Source: Myxococcus guangdongensis (GTDB taxonomy: Bacteria; Myxococcota; Myxococcia; Myxococcales; Myxococcaceae). Taken from it: a DNA stretch of 64,000 bases. Positions 25,539 through 34,815 of the stretch are shown in pieces. The notes beneath the pieces were generated by a model. It was not told the DNA's origin. It searched no databases and saw nothing but the letters and a program-made list of their open reading frames with translations. The stretch lies in contig NZ_JAJVKW010000005.1 in the NCBI RefSeq assembly GCF_024198255.1, positions 661,328 to 725,327 of the forward strand, in the 5' to 3' direction. Position 1 is the first letter of the stretch; every line of letters begins with the position of its first letter. The translations under genes and the position numbers were made by a program.

Positions 25539-27545
25539 GGCAGCCTTGGCCTCCGGCTCCCACACCAGCAACCGCCCGCCCGCGTCCCGCACCGTGGCCG
25601 CGTCCTTCGAGAGCACGCGCGAGAGGGCCGGCTCGGCTTCGATGGCGCCCGCCAGGTCCGGAGTCACCTCGCGCATGGCCTGCCGCATGAGTTCCGCCAT
25701 TCGCTCGGCTGCATCGTGGAGGCGGTTAGGACAGTCCGCGCGCAGCTCCGCCACCAACTCGTCGTGCACCATGAGGACAAGACGCGAGCCCCAGAGAGGG
25801 GAGCGACGGTCCGCGTACATCTCCCGGGACACGCGCCACGTGGCCAGCTTCGCACCCACGGCGCCGAGGCCCTGGAAAGGCGTGTTGAGCCACTGGGTGT
25901 AGCCGCAACCTCCCCGGAGGATGTTGGCGCCTGGAATCATCACGTCCACGAGCTGTCCGTTACGTGTGAGAGCGCTGGCGCGTCCGAAGAGGGCGCGTTG
26001 CTCGGGCCATGCGTCCAGCCACCGGTTGCCGTAGTGGCGCGACACCTCGACGCACGCGGCGCAGACCATCTTCAACTTGCCCTGAACCCTCACCGGGACG
26101 CGCTCCACGCCGCATGTGTCCGGTACCTTCGCCAGCAGGCAGAACCGGACGCCGTCCTTGGCGCGTGCGTGGTACGCCATGCCCCCGGCCCCGAGGCCCC
26201 CGCCCTTGCCGAAGTTGAAGATTTTGGCGAGCGAGCGGAAGGACGTGGCCGTGGGCTCCTTGGCCTTCACTCGCGGAAGGAGGGTGTCGTAGCTCTCGCC
26301 CAAGAAAGTGGCCGCGGCGGAGGTGTGGACGTCTTCCTTGGCCAGCAGAGCTTCGGCCATGCGCGAATAGCCGACATCCCAGATGGCACGTTGAGCCATG
26401 GTGCGCAGCTCGAGGCCCGCGTAGTCGACGGAGCAGAACACGTAGCCGGGGCGGGCCTCGTGGCACTCGCGCACGCCCCCGCGCTGGGGAAGTTGCTGGT
26501 AGTCGCTGGAAACGCGCGTCGTCGACACCAGCACGTTGAAGCGCGGGTTGAGGGGGACGGTGGTGCCGGCCTCCAACTTGCCCAGGTAGGTGGAGCGGTA
26601 CTTGTCGACCTTGCCGGCTTTGCCCAGCTCCTCCAGCAGCGCGTCTCCGGAGTCCAAGAGGGTGTCCCTGTCGGTTGCCACCTGGCCCTCGGGGAATCGC
26701 GGCGAGGGAGGGGTGACGGGGGGCGTGCCGTTGTAGGCGGTGGTGACAAGGTGGGCGAGGCGCTTGGCGTCCTTCGAGCCGTTGGCGCGGAAGATGCCGG
26801 CGGCCTGGAAGCGCGCGCGGTTCGCTCTCCACTCCGCTTCGACGCGGTGGCGCAGCTCCTCGACGCGTCCGGCATCAGTGCGTAGGCCCCAGATGGCAGC
26901 GAAGTGGAGCGCGAGCGCGGCGCGGACTTGGTCCGCCTCGGCGTGCAGGTTGCCTTCGTTGGGGACGCTGGACGCGGCGCGCTCTTGGGACAGGTGGACG
27001 TCCAGCGTGTAGCGCGCATCGCGCAGCGGGTACTTCAGGGCGCCCTCGGGCCACTGTTCCAGCGGCACGTCATCCAGCTCGCCGTAGCGCAGGCGCCATG
27101 CGTCGGGGGCATGCTTGTCCGCGCTGATGTCGAGGCCGAGGTGGCGCCGCACCAGGAGGGCCAGCGGATAGCGGGCGCCCTCGTCATCGCCCAGCGGGCG
27201 GCCTGTCTCCGGGTCCACGCCGTGGAGCCCCCGGGCGATGTCCAGGATGGCTTCGCGGATGGCCACGTCATGGAAGCGGCCCGCCTCGGCGGCGGCGAAG
27301 ACGGCGTCCACAAGTCGCGGGTCATCCGCGCACATGACGCCCAGGTCGTAGGCGAGGTTTGCGCCCGTCAGGTGTACGTCCGGCGTGCGGAGGGCCTCAC
27401 GGAACCACGTGCGCGCAAGGTCGGCGGAGAGGAGTCGCTCGCTACCCGGTGCTTCGTGGGCGATTGATGCGCAGACGAGCGGCGGCGCCAGGAGTCCGGG
27501 CTGAATTGGATAGGTCTCGGTGTCGAAGCTGAAGAGGACGGGCAC
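25536..27545 (-). CDS. Phage family A DNA polymerase with proofreading domain
   Basis: About 669 residues. Exonuclease motifs: FDTET at the N-terminus, ANLAYDLGVM and YPLRDARYTLD. Polymerase motif A is VDYAGLELRTMAQ, motif B RSLAKIFNFGKGGG and motif C LMVHDEL. The fingers contain an inserted stretch with four cysteines that may bind zinc, and the position equivalent to E. coli Tyr766 is Gly. It replicates phage DNA with the primase and helicases of this arm. I chose GTG at 27545, just before the FDTET motif; a TTG at 27599 is also in frame, and neither has a good Shine-Dalgarno. Confidence 0.85.
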   Translation of the reverse strand: MPVLFSFDTETYPIQPGLLAPPLVCASIAHEAPGSERLLSADLARTWFREALRTPDVHLTGANLAYDLGVMCADDPRLVDAVFAAAEAGRFHDVAIREAILDIARGLHGVDPETGRPLGDDEGARYPLALLVRRHLGLDISADKHAPDAWRLRYGELDDVPLEQWPEGALKYPLRDARYTLDVHLSQERAASSVPNEGNLHAEADQVRAALALHFAAIWGLRTDAGRVEELRHRVEAEWRANRARFQAAGIFRANGSKDAKRLAHLVTTAYNGTPPVTPPSPRFPEGQVATDRDTLLDSGDALLEELGKAGKVDKYRSTYLGKLEAGTTVPLNPRFNVLVSTTRVSSDYQQLPQRGGVRECHEARPGYVFCSVDYAGLELRTMAQRAIWDVGYSRMAEALLAKEDVHTSAAATFLGESYDTLLPRVKAKEPTATSFRSLAKIFNFGKGGGLGAGGMAYHARAKDGVRFCLLAKVPDTCGVERVPVRVQGKLKMVCAACVEVSRHYGNRWLDAWPEQRALFGRASALTRNGQLVDVMIPGANILRGGCGYTQWLNTPFQGLGAVGAKLATWRVSREMYADRRSPLWGSRLVLMVHDELVAELRADCPNRLHDAAERMAELMRQAMREVTPDLAGAIEAEPALSRVLSKDAATVRDAGGRLLVWEPEAKAA

Positions 27546-27622
27546 AACACCGAAAGGCCCGTGACGTGGGCCAGCCGGGCGCCCTTGAAAGGGCGCCAAG
27601 ACGTCCAGAGCAGAAGGGGGCG

Positions 27623-28156
27623 TCAGGCCAGGGCGTCAGCGAGCGGCGGGAGCTTCGCGGCGGCGCGCTTGGACTCGATGGCGGCCAGCTCCGCGTCCGT
27701 GGGGCTCACGTTGCTCCAGCGGTAGCCTTCGATGACCTTGCCGGGCCTTCCGTCCTTCTCGGGGAGCGTCTTGGGGAAGACGTCGCAGTCCACCAGGAGG
27801 AAGGCGCCGGCCTGCTTCGCCTCGGTGAACTTGGCGATGAAGTCGGGCGTGACTTCGTGCTCCTCGGCGCCGGCCAGGGCCATGAGGAACGCCTTGAAGC
27901 GTCCGCCCCCGTTCTTCTTCGAGTCCGAGAGGTTCTCTACGTAACTGGCGATGAGGCCGGCCCGCGTAGGCTCGGTGGTTGTGGGCTGGGTCCGTTCGGA
28001 CGTCACCACTTTGATTTCAGCAATGGCGGAAAGACCCTTGAAGCCGTCCTTGGTGCGGATGGACTGGACCTCCAGGCGGTAGCGTCCGGCCTTGAGGTAC
28101 TGCGCGCCGACGGCGGCCTGGGCGGTGGCGATTCGTGCGAGTGCGGCGTTGCTCAT
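27623..28156 (-). CDS. Phage protein of unknown function beside the polymerase
   Basis: 177 residues. The N-terminal half (YLKAGRYRLEVQSI, AIAEIKVVTSER) looks like beta strands with charged loops; the middle is helical (GGGRFKAFLMALAGAEEHE); LVDCDVFPKTLPEKDGRPGKVIEGYRW near the end, quoted here as LVDCDVFPKTLPEKDG, suggests another strand pair. The layout resembles phage DUF669-type or ssDNA-binding replication proteins, but I cannot assign it. It is read toward the polymerase gene 77 bases on. Confidence 0.6.
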   Translation of the reverse strand: MSNAALARIATAQAAVGAQYLKAGRYRLEVQSIRTKDGFKGLSAIAEIKVVTSERTQPTTTEPTRAGLIASYVENLSDSKKNGGGRFKAFLMALAGAEEHEVTPDFIAKFTEAKQAGAFLLVDCDVFPKTLPEKDGRPGKVIEGYRWSNVSPTDAELAAIESKRAAAKLPPLADALA

Positions 28157-28212
28157 GTCCCGTGTTCCCGGTCAGGTGGCGAGACGTCGAGAGGACGTCC
28201 TCACGTCCCTTT

Positions 28213-28239
28213 ATGGGGACGCTTTCCGGGAGTGGTCCA
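28213..28239 (-). promoter_or_regulatory. Phage element, copy B
   Basis: On the minus strand: TGGACCAC, TCCC, GGAAAGCGTCCCCAT, then AAAGGGAC. It lies 56 bases before the ATG at 28156 and heads the unit with the unknown protein and polymerase. A GTG follows the purine stretch at 8 bases and could encode a 10-codon leader peptide. Confidence 0.85.
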
Positions 28240-28372
28240 CGTATGGCCTATTGGGGCCAGATGGCGGACAGAACAGAATCGCATTGCGGCGAATGTGTCT
28301 GGAATTTTAGGTGGCCGAGGTGCTGAACGGCGTGGTGGGAATGGTAGGTAGTCGAGAGTCATGGTGTAGTTC

Positions 28373-30628
28373 ATGGGAAAGCTGATGAAAACCATCAAGG
28401 TAGATGTGAGCTATAGGCCCGTTCGGGTCGGCTGGTGTGTAAGCTCGACGATGCGTTCCGAAATTGAGGCTGCGATAAAGCATAGTCACCTGCTGTGGGG
28501 TGGGCGATGCAATCCACTTGTGCCAGTAGATTTGCCGGAGATGGCAGATGAGATTGTGAATGCATTTCAGCCTGACTTGCTGCTTTCGGCGGATGGGTCA
28601 GTGGATGCCTATGCGTTCTCGCGGCGTTATGCGTATATGTGGGGGAGTTCGTATGAGTATCGACTGTTTGACGGGGGGTATCGAGGAGTAAAGACATTGC
28701 GTTTTGTTGATGTGTTTGAGGCGGCCAGAAGAGTCTATGAGCTGGAGGCTGTTAGGGGAGATGACAGGAAGACGCTTGCTTGGTTTGAATGGGATGAGGC
28801 AGACCCACTCGCCAGCGTGCTGCTTGCTATGTTGGGCAGGCTACCGGCGGCAGGAGAGTTGGATGTTCCTTATGAGGATATAATCAAAAAGGAGTTATGG
28901 GCGCGCAGTGTTGGTATTTCTGCTGGGGCACCACTGCCCAATGAAATTCTCGGTGCTCGCTCGTTGAATCGGTTGACGATGTTTGATTTGAAGTGTGTTG
29001 GGTGGGGATGGCAGGCGTTCTCTGGTTTGTTTGTTGGGGATTCCTCCAATCTTCTGCATGTTCTCCAATACTGGAACGTCAGGGCGTCGGGGCAGAATGT
29101 TTTATTCTACGATCCTGCGTTTCCTGAAAGATATCAGTCGCTGTTGTTGTCTGTGATTGGCGCTCACGATGTGACGCTTCCTAGTGGGTTGCCCGGTTTT
29201 TCGAATGAGTACAGGAATAATCCTTTCTTGATCTTGATGGGGCGCAATGGTGGGAGAAGGATTGAGCACCCGGCTTCAGTTATTGCAAATCCAGGCCGGC
29301 CGACTGTCGTTCGCTTGCCGGGCTTGAAAGCACTGGGTGTGGTTGGTGAAGGAAGGCTAAAGCAGGTGTCATTCCAACTTCCTTCGATGCCGGTGTCAGG
29401 CGAGTCGAACGGGCAGAAGTTGATGGTCACGGCTCGGCCCAGGGAATTTACAGGGGAGGATGAGCGGATGGTGTTTGAATATCCTCCTGTGTTGGAGTTG
29501 AATCAATATTACTCAGAGAAGGTGGTTGGTGCGGATGGATTCGTTCGTTCTGAGAATGATGGTGTCGGTGTGTTGATCGAGGCGGGTTCGAGTGTGTTGA
29601 CATTTTATGCTCTTGATGGTCGAGAGTTGGTTGCGAAGATTTTTGAGGTGAGCGGGATTCGGGCCGAGGTGAGTCAGCCTGGATTGGTTGCAGAGAGACT
29701 GATTCGACAAATGGGTGGATTGCAGAGGTGTCGAGTTTTCAAGGTGGCCGGGGTTCGCGATCTGATTAGGCGGCATACAGCTAATCAGTCGTTTACTCTG
29801 CGCGAGGCAATGGCTTGTATTGGAGGTGCGAAGGATGTGAGGAGTGGAAGGGGATTTGAGTCTTACGGTGACTTGTATATTGAGCCGAGACGTGAGGGCA
29901 AATTGAAGCCCCCTGACGTTTTTTCGTTTCTCGTGAAAAAGGAGGTCTTTAGGGTCGGAGTCAAGGTTAGGTGTTCGGCATGCATGCTTGATTTCTGGGT
30001 GAGCATTGATGAGATGAAGACCCATTTGAGTTGCGAGTATTGCGGAGCCGATGTGCATGTTGCTCCGCAACTTCGGGATGGAGATTGGGCCTATAGGCGT
30101 TCAGGTCTGTTTGGAAGAACAGAGCATCAGGATGGCTCAATTCCTGTGATTCTGGCGCTTCAGTTTCTTGATTCTGAGATCGGTCATCGCGGGGCGTCGG
30201 GCGTTGTCTATGCTGCTGCGATGAATTTGAAGTTTGAGGGTAGGGGGATTGACTGTGAGACTGATTTTGTGGCGGTGGCCAGAAATATTCGCGGTGGTGT
30301 GGAGTTGGTTGTTGGGGAGTGCAAGGGAGGGAATGAGATCTCGGTCGACGACATTGACAATTTGAATCTGGTTGCTGATTGTTTTGAGGGGAGTGGGATT
30401 GAAGTGTATATTGTGCTCTCTAAGGCGTCTGAGTTCACTCCGCAGGAGTTGGAGCGGGTTCGGCTTCTTCCGGATGAAAAGCGGCGACGATTTATTCTTC
30501 TCGGCGTGGCAGAGCTTGAATCTTACGGGTTTTCCCCACGCAGACGTGATGTGGTTGGGTATCGAGAGCATTATTCGCCGTTGCGTGATTTGGCCGATGA
30601 TATGTCGGCTTTGTATCTCAAAGTGTGA
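28373..30628 (+). CDS. Cargo protein: zinc ribbon plus PD-(D/E)XK-like nuclease, candidate defence factor
   Basis: 751 residues, on the strand opposite to its phage neighbours and clearly AT-richer (29 of 60 G+C at 29581-29640). The N-terminal half has a WGGRCNPLVPVD motif I cannot place in a family. A zinc ribbon (CSAC and CEYC) lies at about residues 534-556. The C-terminus has a nuclease-like core: ETDFVAVARN then ELVVGECKGG (about 630-653), which fits the D/ExK signature. This build is common among single-gene anti-phage proteins. No experimental family is assigned. The end overlaps the convergent helicase gene by 11 bases. Confidence 0.75.
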   Translation: MGKLMKTIKVDVSYRPVRVGWCVSSTMRSEIEAAIKHSHLLWGGRCNPLVPVDLPEMADEIVNAFQPDLLLSADGSVDAYAFSRRYAYMWGSSYEYRLFDGGYRGVKTLRFVDVFEAARRVYELEAVRGDDRKTLAWFEWDEADPLASVLLAMLGRLPAAGELDVPYEDIIKKELWARSVGISAGAPLPNEILGARSLNRLTMFDLKCVGWGWQAFSGLFVGDSSNLLHVLQYWNVRASGQNVLFYDPAFPERYQSLLLSVIGAHDVTLPSGLPGFSNEYRNNPFLILMGRNGGRRIEHPASVIANPGRPTVVRLPGLKALGVVGEGRLKQVSFQLPSMPVSGESNGQKLMVTARPREFTGEDERMVFEYPPVLELNQYYSEKVVGADGFVRSENDGVGVLIEAGSSVLTFYALDGRELVAKIFEVSGIRAEVSQPGLVAERLIRQMGGLQRCRVFKVAGVRDLIRRHTANQSFTLREAMACIGGAKDVRSGRGFESYGDLYIEPRREGKLKPPDVFSFLVKKEVFRVGVKVRCSACMLDFWVSIDEMKTHLSCEYCGADVHVAPQLRDGDWAYRRSGLFGRTEHQDGSIPVILALQFLDSEIGHRGASGVVYAAAMNLKFEGRGIDCETDFVAVARNIRGGVELVVGECKGGNEISVDDIDNLNLVADCFEGSGIEVYIVLSKASEFTPQELERVRLLPDEKRRRFILLGVAELESYGFSPRRRDVVGYREHYSPLRDLADDMSALYLKV

Positions 30629-32459
30629 GGCGCGTAGATGGCCACTTGGTTGTTAGGATTTTCTGCGGTTGCCCGTCAGTCTGCTGAATGAAGCGCGCTC
30701 GCTCGCGAGCCGTGGCGAATGCAGCTGCGAAGTCCTGAGTGTGTAGGTACATCTCCGCCTCGACGCATGGATCCAGTTGGCCGGGCCGATGTGTACGTGC
30801 GAGGAGCTGCTCCCACGTGGACCCGTCAGAGGGTGGCGTCACGACGAGATTCCGAGAGAACTGCTGGAGGTTCTTCCCCGTTGCGTGCGCCTTGATGCTC
30901 GCCACCACGGAGCGTTTTCCCGTCTCCCGTAGGATGGTCTCAGACGCGGCCTTTCCCCCTCCGTAGAACGGCACACCGGCTGCCTTCGCGATGCGCTCTC
31001 CCAGCTCTGGGAACTCGACCCAGACGATTCCCACCCGCGAGCGCGCCCACTCCGCCGCGTCTCTCACCAGGAAGTCCGACACCCAAACCGCCTGGGGCTC
31101 GGGCTGGACGGAAGCGTGAATCTCTGCCCACGCCTGCCATGTCGACGCGTGCCAGACTGGCTTATCCCCCTCGTAGGGCGGTGACATGTGCGCGCGGATG
31201 GCAGCCTTGGTGAGCAGCCCTGGCGAGTCCAGGTGCTCGCGGCGCTCGCCCTTGAGTTCCTCCCAGACTTCCTTGTTCCATGCCTTCCGTCGCGCGAACC
31301 ACTGCTCAATCAGCTCCGGCGGCTCGCCTCGCGGGTAGCGCCAGCGGTGGTAGAAGCCCGCCGAGAGTTGTCGCGCGCACGCTACGGCTTGTAGCTGCTC
31401 CTGGAACTGCTCTCCGTCCGGACGCTCGCCCGCGTGCGCCAGCTCGATGAGGGCGAGGATCTGCGCGGGCACGGGCCCCAACTTCCGCTCCCGGATGATG
31501 AGCGGCTTGTCCAGGGAGCTCTCTTCCGTGGCCACCACGCCGCGCGTTGCATTGCGGCGGCGCTGGAAGCCCTCGCGCACGTGCTCTCCGGGTTCGCAGA
31601 GTCGCTCCAGCGTGCCAGGAGGGGCCACCACCTTGCCCGGGTCCAGGGCTGTTCCCCATTCCTCGACGACGTGGTGAGCGAGCGGCAAGGGCGAGCCCTC
31701 ACCGAGCGCCAGGCGCGAGAGGTGCGCGTAGTCCTTGATGCTCTTGGACGCGAAGGTGCCGGAGAGCGCTACGAGGCGCGTCCGTGGGTGCTTGTCGAAG
31801 TAGCGGAGGAACCGCCCGGTGCGCGCGGACCTCGGGTCCTTGAGGTTGTGGGCTTCGTTGAGGATGACCAAGTCTGGGCGGATGCGCTCCAGCAGGTCCG
31901 TTGCCTCCTGGCTGGAGAGCTTGTTGTAGGTAATGACGTGGAGGACCGGCAGGCCCACTCGGAACCACCTGCCGCCCGCGAGGTTGGGAAGCCGCCAGTG
32001 CGCGCCGTAGTAGCTCCACTCGGCCTCGAATTGCGGCAACAGGTTGGCGGGGATGAAGAGGACGGCCACCCGACAGCCCGGCATCACCATGGGCATCAGG
32101 AAGGTAGTCAGCTCCTTCCCATGGCCTGTGCCGATGGGGCCAAGGAGCCCGCCCACGCGTGAGGCTTCCAGAAGAGCGTGGGCCTGTACCCGTCGCAACC
32201 GTATGGGGCACGGTCGCGGCGGGGACATGCTGGCGCAGTTGCACGGCCCCAGAGGCGCGCGGAGCTGGGTCTCCAGGGCCTCGACGTCCGCCGCCGAGTA
32301 CGAGGTGGCGAGGTCCCGCCGAGGCAGGGCGAGGATGCGGCCGAGGTCCGCCGAGTAACCCACGGGAGAGCGCCCATAGACCGGCGGACGCTCCACGGGC
32401 ATGGGACTGGAGGGCGTGGGTGTGACGCCCAGTCGTTCAAGCAGCCGCATCCCAAACAC
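30618..32459 (-). CDS. SNF2-like superfamily 2 helicase
   Basis: 613 residues. Walker A variant GPIGTGHGK, motif II as LNEAHNLKD (Asn in place of the usual Asp of DEAH), motif III LSGTFASKS, and a C-terminal helicase half ending with ARTHRPGQ, the motif VI of SNF2 proteins. It probably remodels or unwinds phage DNA during replication. It starts with GTG 2 bases after the nuclease gene and lacks a clear Shine-Dalgarno, suggesting translational coupling. Confidence 0.82.
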   Translation of the reverse strand: MFGMRLLERLGVTPTPSSPMPVERPPVYGRSPVGYSADLGRILALPRRDLATSYSAADVEALETQLRAPLGPCNCASMSPPRPCPIRLRRVQAHALLEASRVGGLLGPIGTGHGKELTTFLMPMVMPGCRVAVLFIPANLLPQFEAEWSYYGAHWRLPNLAGGRWFRVGLPVLHVITYNKLSSQEATDLLERIRPDLVILNEAHNLKDPRSARTGRFLRYFDKHPRTRLVALSGTFASKSIKDYAHLSRLALGEGSPLPLAHHVVEEWGTALDPGKVVAPPGTLERLCEPGEHVREGFQRRRNATRGVVATEESSLDKPLIIRERKLGPVPAQILALIELAHAGERPDGEQFQEQLQAVACARQLSAGFYHRWRYPRGEPPELIEQWFARRKAWNKEVWEELKGERREHLDSPGLLTKAAIRAHMSPPYEGDKPVWHASTWQAWAEIHASVQPEPQAVWVSDFLVRDAAEWARSRVGIVWVEFPELGERIAKAAGVPFYGGGKAASETILRETGKRSVVASIKAHATGKNLQQFSRNLVVTPPSDGSTWEQLLARTHRPGQLDPCVEAEMYLHTQDFAAAFATARERARFIQQTDGQPQKILTTKWPSTRLTL

Positions 32460-32461
32460 CG

Positions 32462-33925
32462 TCAGCGAGCGCCACGCACGAAGTCACCCGGACCGCACAG
32501 CGGCTCCAGGGCTTCCACGGCGATTTGCAGCAGCTCCGAGTGTGCGAGGCCGAGGGCGGCGTAGGCCCGAGGGGTGGGCGGCGCGTTGCGGATGGCCATC
32601 GCGAGCGCGCCCTTCCAGCGGCCGTAGCCCAGCGCGCTCTCCCCACCTGCGAAGCGCAGATCCTCGACGCCGCCGGCCTCGCTCACCTGAGAGGCGACCT
32701 TGGCCACGTACTCGGACAGCGATTCCGCGGCCATGTTGGGGACGCAGTCCACGAAGAGTCGCAGGCGCTCGCCCTGGGCGCTCGGCGCGCTCGAGGCGGT
32801 GGTGGCCTTGTGCTCTTCGACGGGCGAAGAGGGGACCGGCGCGGCCTGGACCTTCGGCTTGCGCCCGCGACGCTTCGGCGCGGCCTCGGTGGCGATGGTG
32901 GGCGATGCGGCGGGAGCGTCCGGGGGCAGCACGGCGGCCACCTCGGCACCCGGGCAGGACACATGCAGCACGTCTCCCGAGCGAAGCTTGCTGGTGTTCT
33001 CCATCGTCAGTGTCGCGCCGCACCTGTCGCACGTCCCGAGGGCCTCGGTGGATGTGACGGGAACGGGCGGGGGCACCAGCGGGAGCTGCGCGGCGGTGTC
33101 GGAGGCCTGGCTCTTCGGCATGAAGCGATTCAGCAGGGACATGGTGCGTTCTCCTGAGATGCACTGCGCTTTGAAGGGGCACCCGCCGTACTTCTGGCAG
33201 GCATTGAAGTTGGGGGACACGTCAGCGGCGCGCGTGGCTCGGGCCACCTCGCTCATGCTGCGCACCATGGGGAAGACCTTCTGTGTCCACTCGCGCGTGA
33301 CGTCCTCGACGCGCACCGTGGCCATGACACTCACGGCACGCCGGGCGCCTCGCGTTTGAAAGTAGAGGTGCTCCAGCTCCAGCACGCGGACGCCAGGGAA
33401 GCGCGCTTCCGAGAGGGCAGCCCAGACGCCGTAGCCCACCATCTGCAATCCGGATTCGGTGCTCGCGTCCACCAACTGCGAGGGCGTCGCGGCGTAGCGC
33501 GCCACGTTGGACGAGAACTTGTGGTCCGTGACGCGCAGCACGCCATCCGCGAGCCGGCGCGGGTTGATAAGGTCGATGTGTCCGACGAAGGGGACGCCGT
33601 CCGCCGACAGGGTAGGGGGCGTGCCGAAGGACTCTTCCACCAGGAGGTCGTCGCCTGGAGTTGGAAGCAGGTGGAGGCCCGCCCGCGCGATGTCGCCCAG
33701 GACGTCTTCCCCCGTGCGTAGGTAGTGCTCCAGTTGCGCGTGTCCCTCGACGCCAAGGGCTTGGGCCTTCGTCTCAGGCTCGGGCAGGCGCAGCACCTTG
33801 GCGAAGTACCAGCGACGCGGGCACAGGCTGAATTGCTTGAGCTGCGAGACGGAGAGGAAGTGGAGCACGCCCCCGTCCACGGCTCGGCGCCGGGGCAGGC
33901 TCGCTTGCGAGGCGTCAGCCTGCAT
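32462..33925 (-). CDS. PD-(D/E)XK nuclease, Cas4/RecB-like
   Basis: 487 residues. SVSQLKQFSLCPRRWYF is the typical Cas4/AddB-like opening with the first cysteine; GHIDLINP and RVTDHKFSS give the D and DxK catalytic residues; CQKYGGCPFKAQC supplies the remaining cysteines of an iron-sulfur site (about 255-268). The C-terminal 200 residues contain a CDRCGA knuckle and a separate mixed domain. It probably processes DNA ends for recombination or replication. It overlaps the methylase gene by 11 bases. Confidence 0.82.
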   Translation of the reverse strand: MQADASQASLPRRRAVDGGVLHFLSVSQLKQFSLCPRRWYFAKVLRLPEPETKAQALGVEGHAQLEHYLRTGEDVLGDIARAGLHLLPTPGDDLLVEESFGTPPTLSADGVPFVGHIDLINPRRLADGVLRVTDHKFSSNVARYAATPSQLVDASTESGLQMVGYGVWAALSEARFPGVRVLELEHLYFQTRGARRAVSVMATVRVEDVTREWTQKVFPMVRSMSEVARATRAADVSPNFNACQKYGGCPFKAQCISGERTMSLLNRFMPKSQASDTAAQLPLVPPPVPVTSTEALGTCDRCGATLTMENTSKLRSGDVLHVSCPGAEVAAVLPPDAPAASPTIATEAAPKRRGRKPKVQAAPVPSSPVEEHKATTASSAPSAQGERLRLFVDCVPNMAAESLSEYVAKVASQVSEAGGVEDLRFAGGESALGYGRWKGALAMAIRNAPPTPRAYAALGLAHSELLQIAVEALEPLCGPGDFVRGAR

Positions 33926-34772
33926 CGGGCGCCTCGGCCGTGATGAGCGTCTGCCGAGAGAGCTCCACGTAGGGGGCGTGTTGCTCGATGCCGACGACGG
34001 AGCGCCCAGCCTTCAACGCGGCAGCGCCCACGGTGCCAGAGCCGAAGAACGGGTCCAGGATGAGGTCGCCGGGCCGAGTGATGTAGCGCACCCACCAGTC
34101 ACACAGTGCCTCGGGCGTGGCCGCGCCGTGGCCCTTGGCGCCCCCGCTGGTGACGCTGTTGCCGTTGGAAATCGGCAGAAGATTGTAGGGCGTGACGCCG
34201 CCGCGCTCCGCGACGGTTTCCACAATCTTCCCCGCCCGGACGGACATGCCCGAGGGGGACACGCGGCGGGCGCGGTTGGCGTACTTGAGGCGCGCCATGG
34301 ACTCGGAGGGCGTCCACAAGACGGCGTCCTGGTTGCGGTAGCACTTGGCCGCGCCCAGCCACACGCACGCCTTCACCGAGGGCCGCATGAGGCCATTCTT
34401 CCGCTGGCAGCTTCCGGTGGGCGGTGTGCTGATGTTCCACCACCAGACGTCTTGGACGAGGTTCCACTCCCGCGACGTCCAGGCCATGAACTCGAACAGC
34501 CACGGCCGCACCCGGCCCACGCGCTCGCTGTTGGCCTGGAGGACGAAGACGGCGGAGCCGGTGGGCTTCAGGAGGCGTCGCACCTGACCGATGACGTCAC
34601 GCATGAGCCCGTGCCACTCCGACTCGGAGAGCCGCCCATAGTCACGGTCGATTTCCGCATAGGGCGGGTCGGTGATGATGGCGTCGAAGCTCGCGTCCGC
34701 GAATGACGCCATGACGTCGACGCAGTGGCCCGCGAAGAGTGTGGCGCGGTGGGTGTCGTGAACTGGCTGCAC
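33915..34772 (-). CDS. DNA methyltransferase (N4-cytosine or N6-adenine, beta class)
   Basis: About 285 residues. The catalytic motif TDPPYAEID stands before the SAM-binding motif LDPFFGSGTVG, the beta-class order. No partner restriction gene is near, so it more likely protects phage DNA or marks it for regulation. I chose the GTG at 34772: it follows element C by 10 bases with AAGAGAG between. The open frame beyond it runs through the element itself and into the primase gene. Confidence 0.85.
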   Translation of the reverse strand: MQPVHDTHRATLFAGHCVDVMASFADASFDAIITDPPYAEIDRDYGRLSESEWHGLMRDVIGQVRRLLKPTGSAVFVLQANSERVGRVRPWLFEFMAWTSREWNLVQDVWWWNISTPPTGSCQRKNGLMRPSVKACVWLGAAKCYRNQDAVLWTPSESMARLKYANRARRVSPSGMSVRAGKIVETVAERGGVTPYNLLPISNGNSVTSGGAKGHGAATPEALCDWWVRYITRPGDLILDPFFGSGTVGAAALKAGRSVVGIEQHAPYVELSRQTLITAEAPDAG

Positions 34773-34782
34773 ACTCTCTTGA

Positions 34783-34809
34783 ATGGGGATACTTTCCGCG
34801 AGTGGCCCA
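34783..34809 (-). promoter_or_regulatory. Phage element, copy C
   Basis: On the minus strand: TGGGCCAC, TCGC, GGAAAGTATCCCCAT, then TCAAGAGAGT and GTG. It lies between the primase gene and the methylase gene and heads the methylase-nuclease-helicase unit. Confidence 0.85.
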
Positions 34810-34815
34810 TGTGCT

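Noticed and set aside
25398..26885. Plus-strand frame opposite the DNA polymerase
   Set aside because: Antisense of a gene with three conserved polymerase motifs; no own domain signature.
33915..34772. Complete restriction-modification system
   Set aside because: No specificity or cognate endonuclease gene adjoins the methylase; the neighbouring PD-(D/E)XK protein is of the Cas4/RecB type rather than a restriction enzyme.
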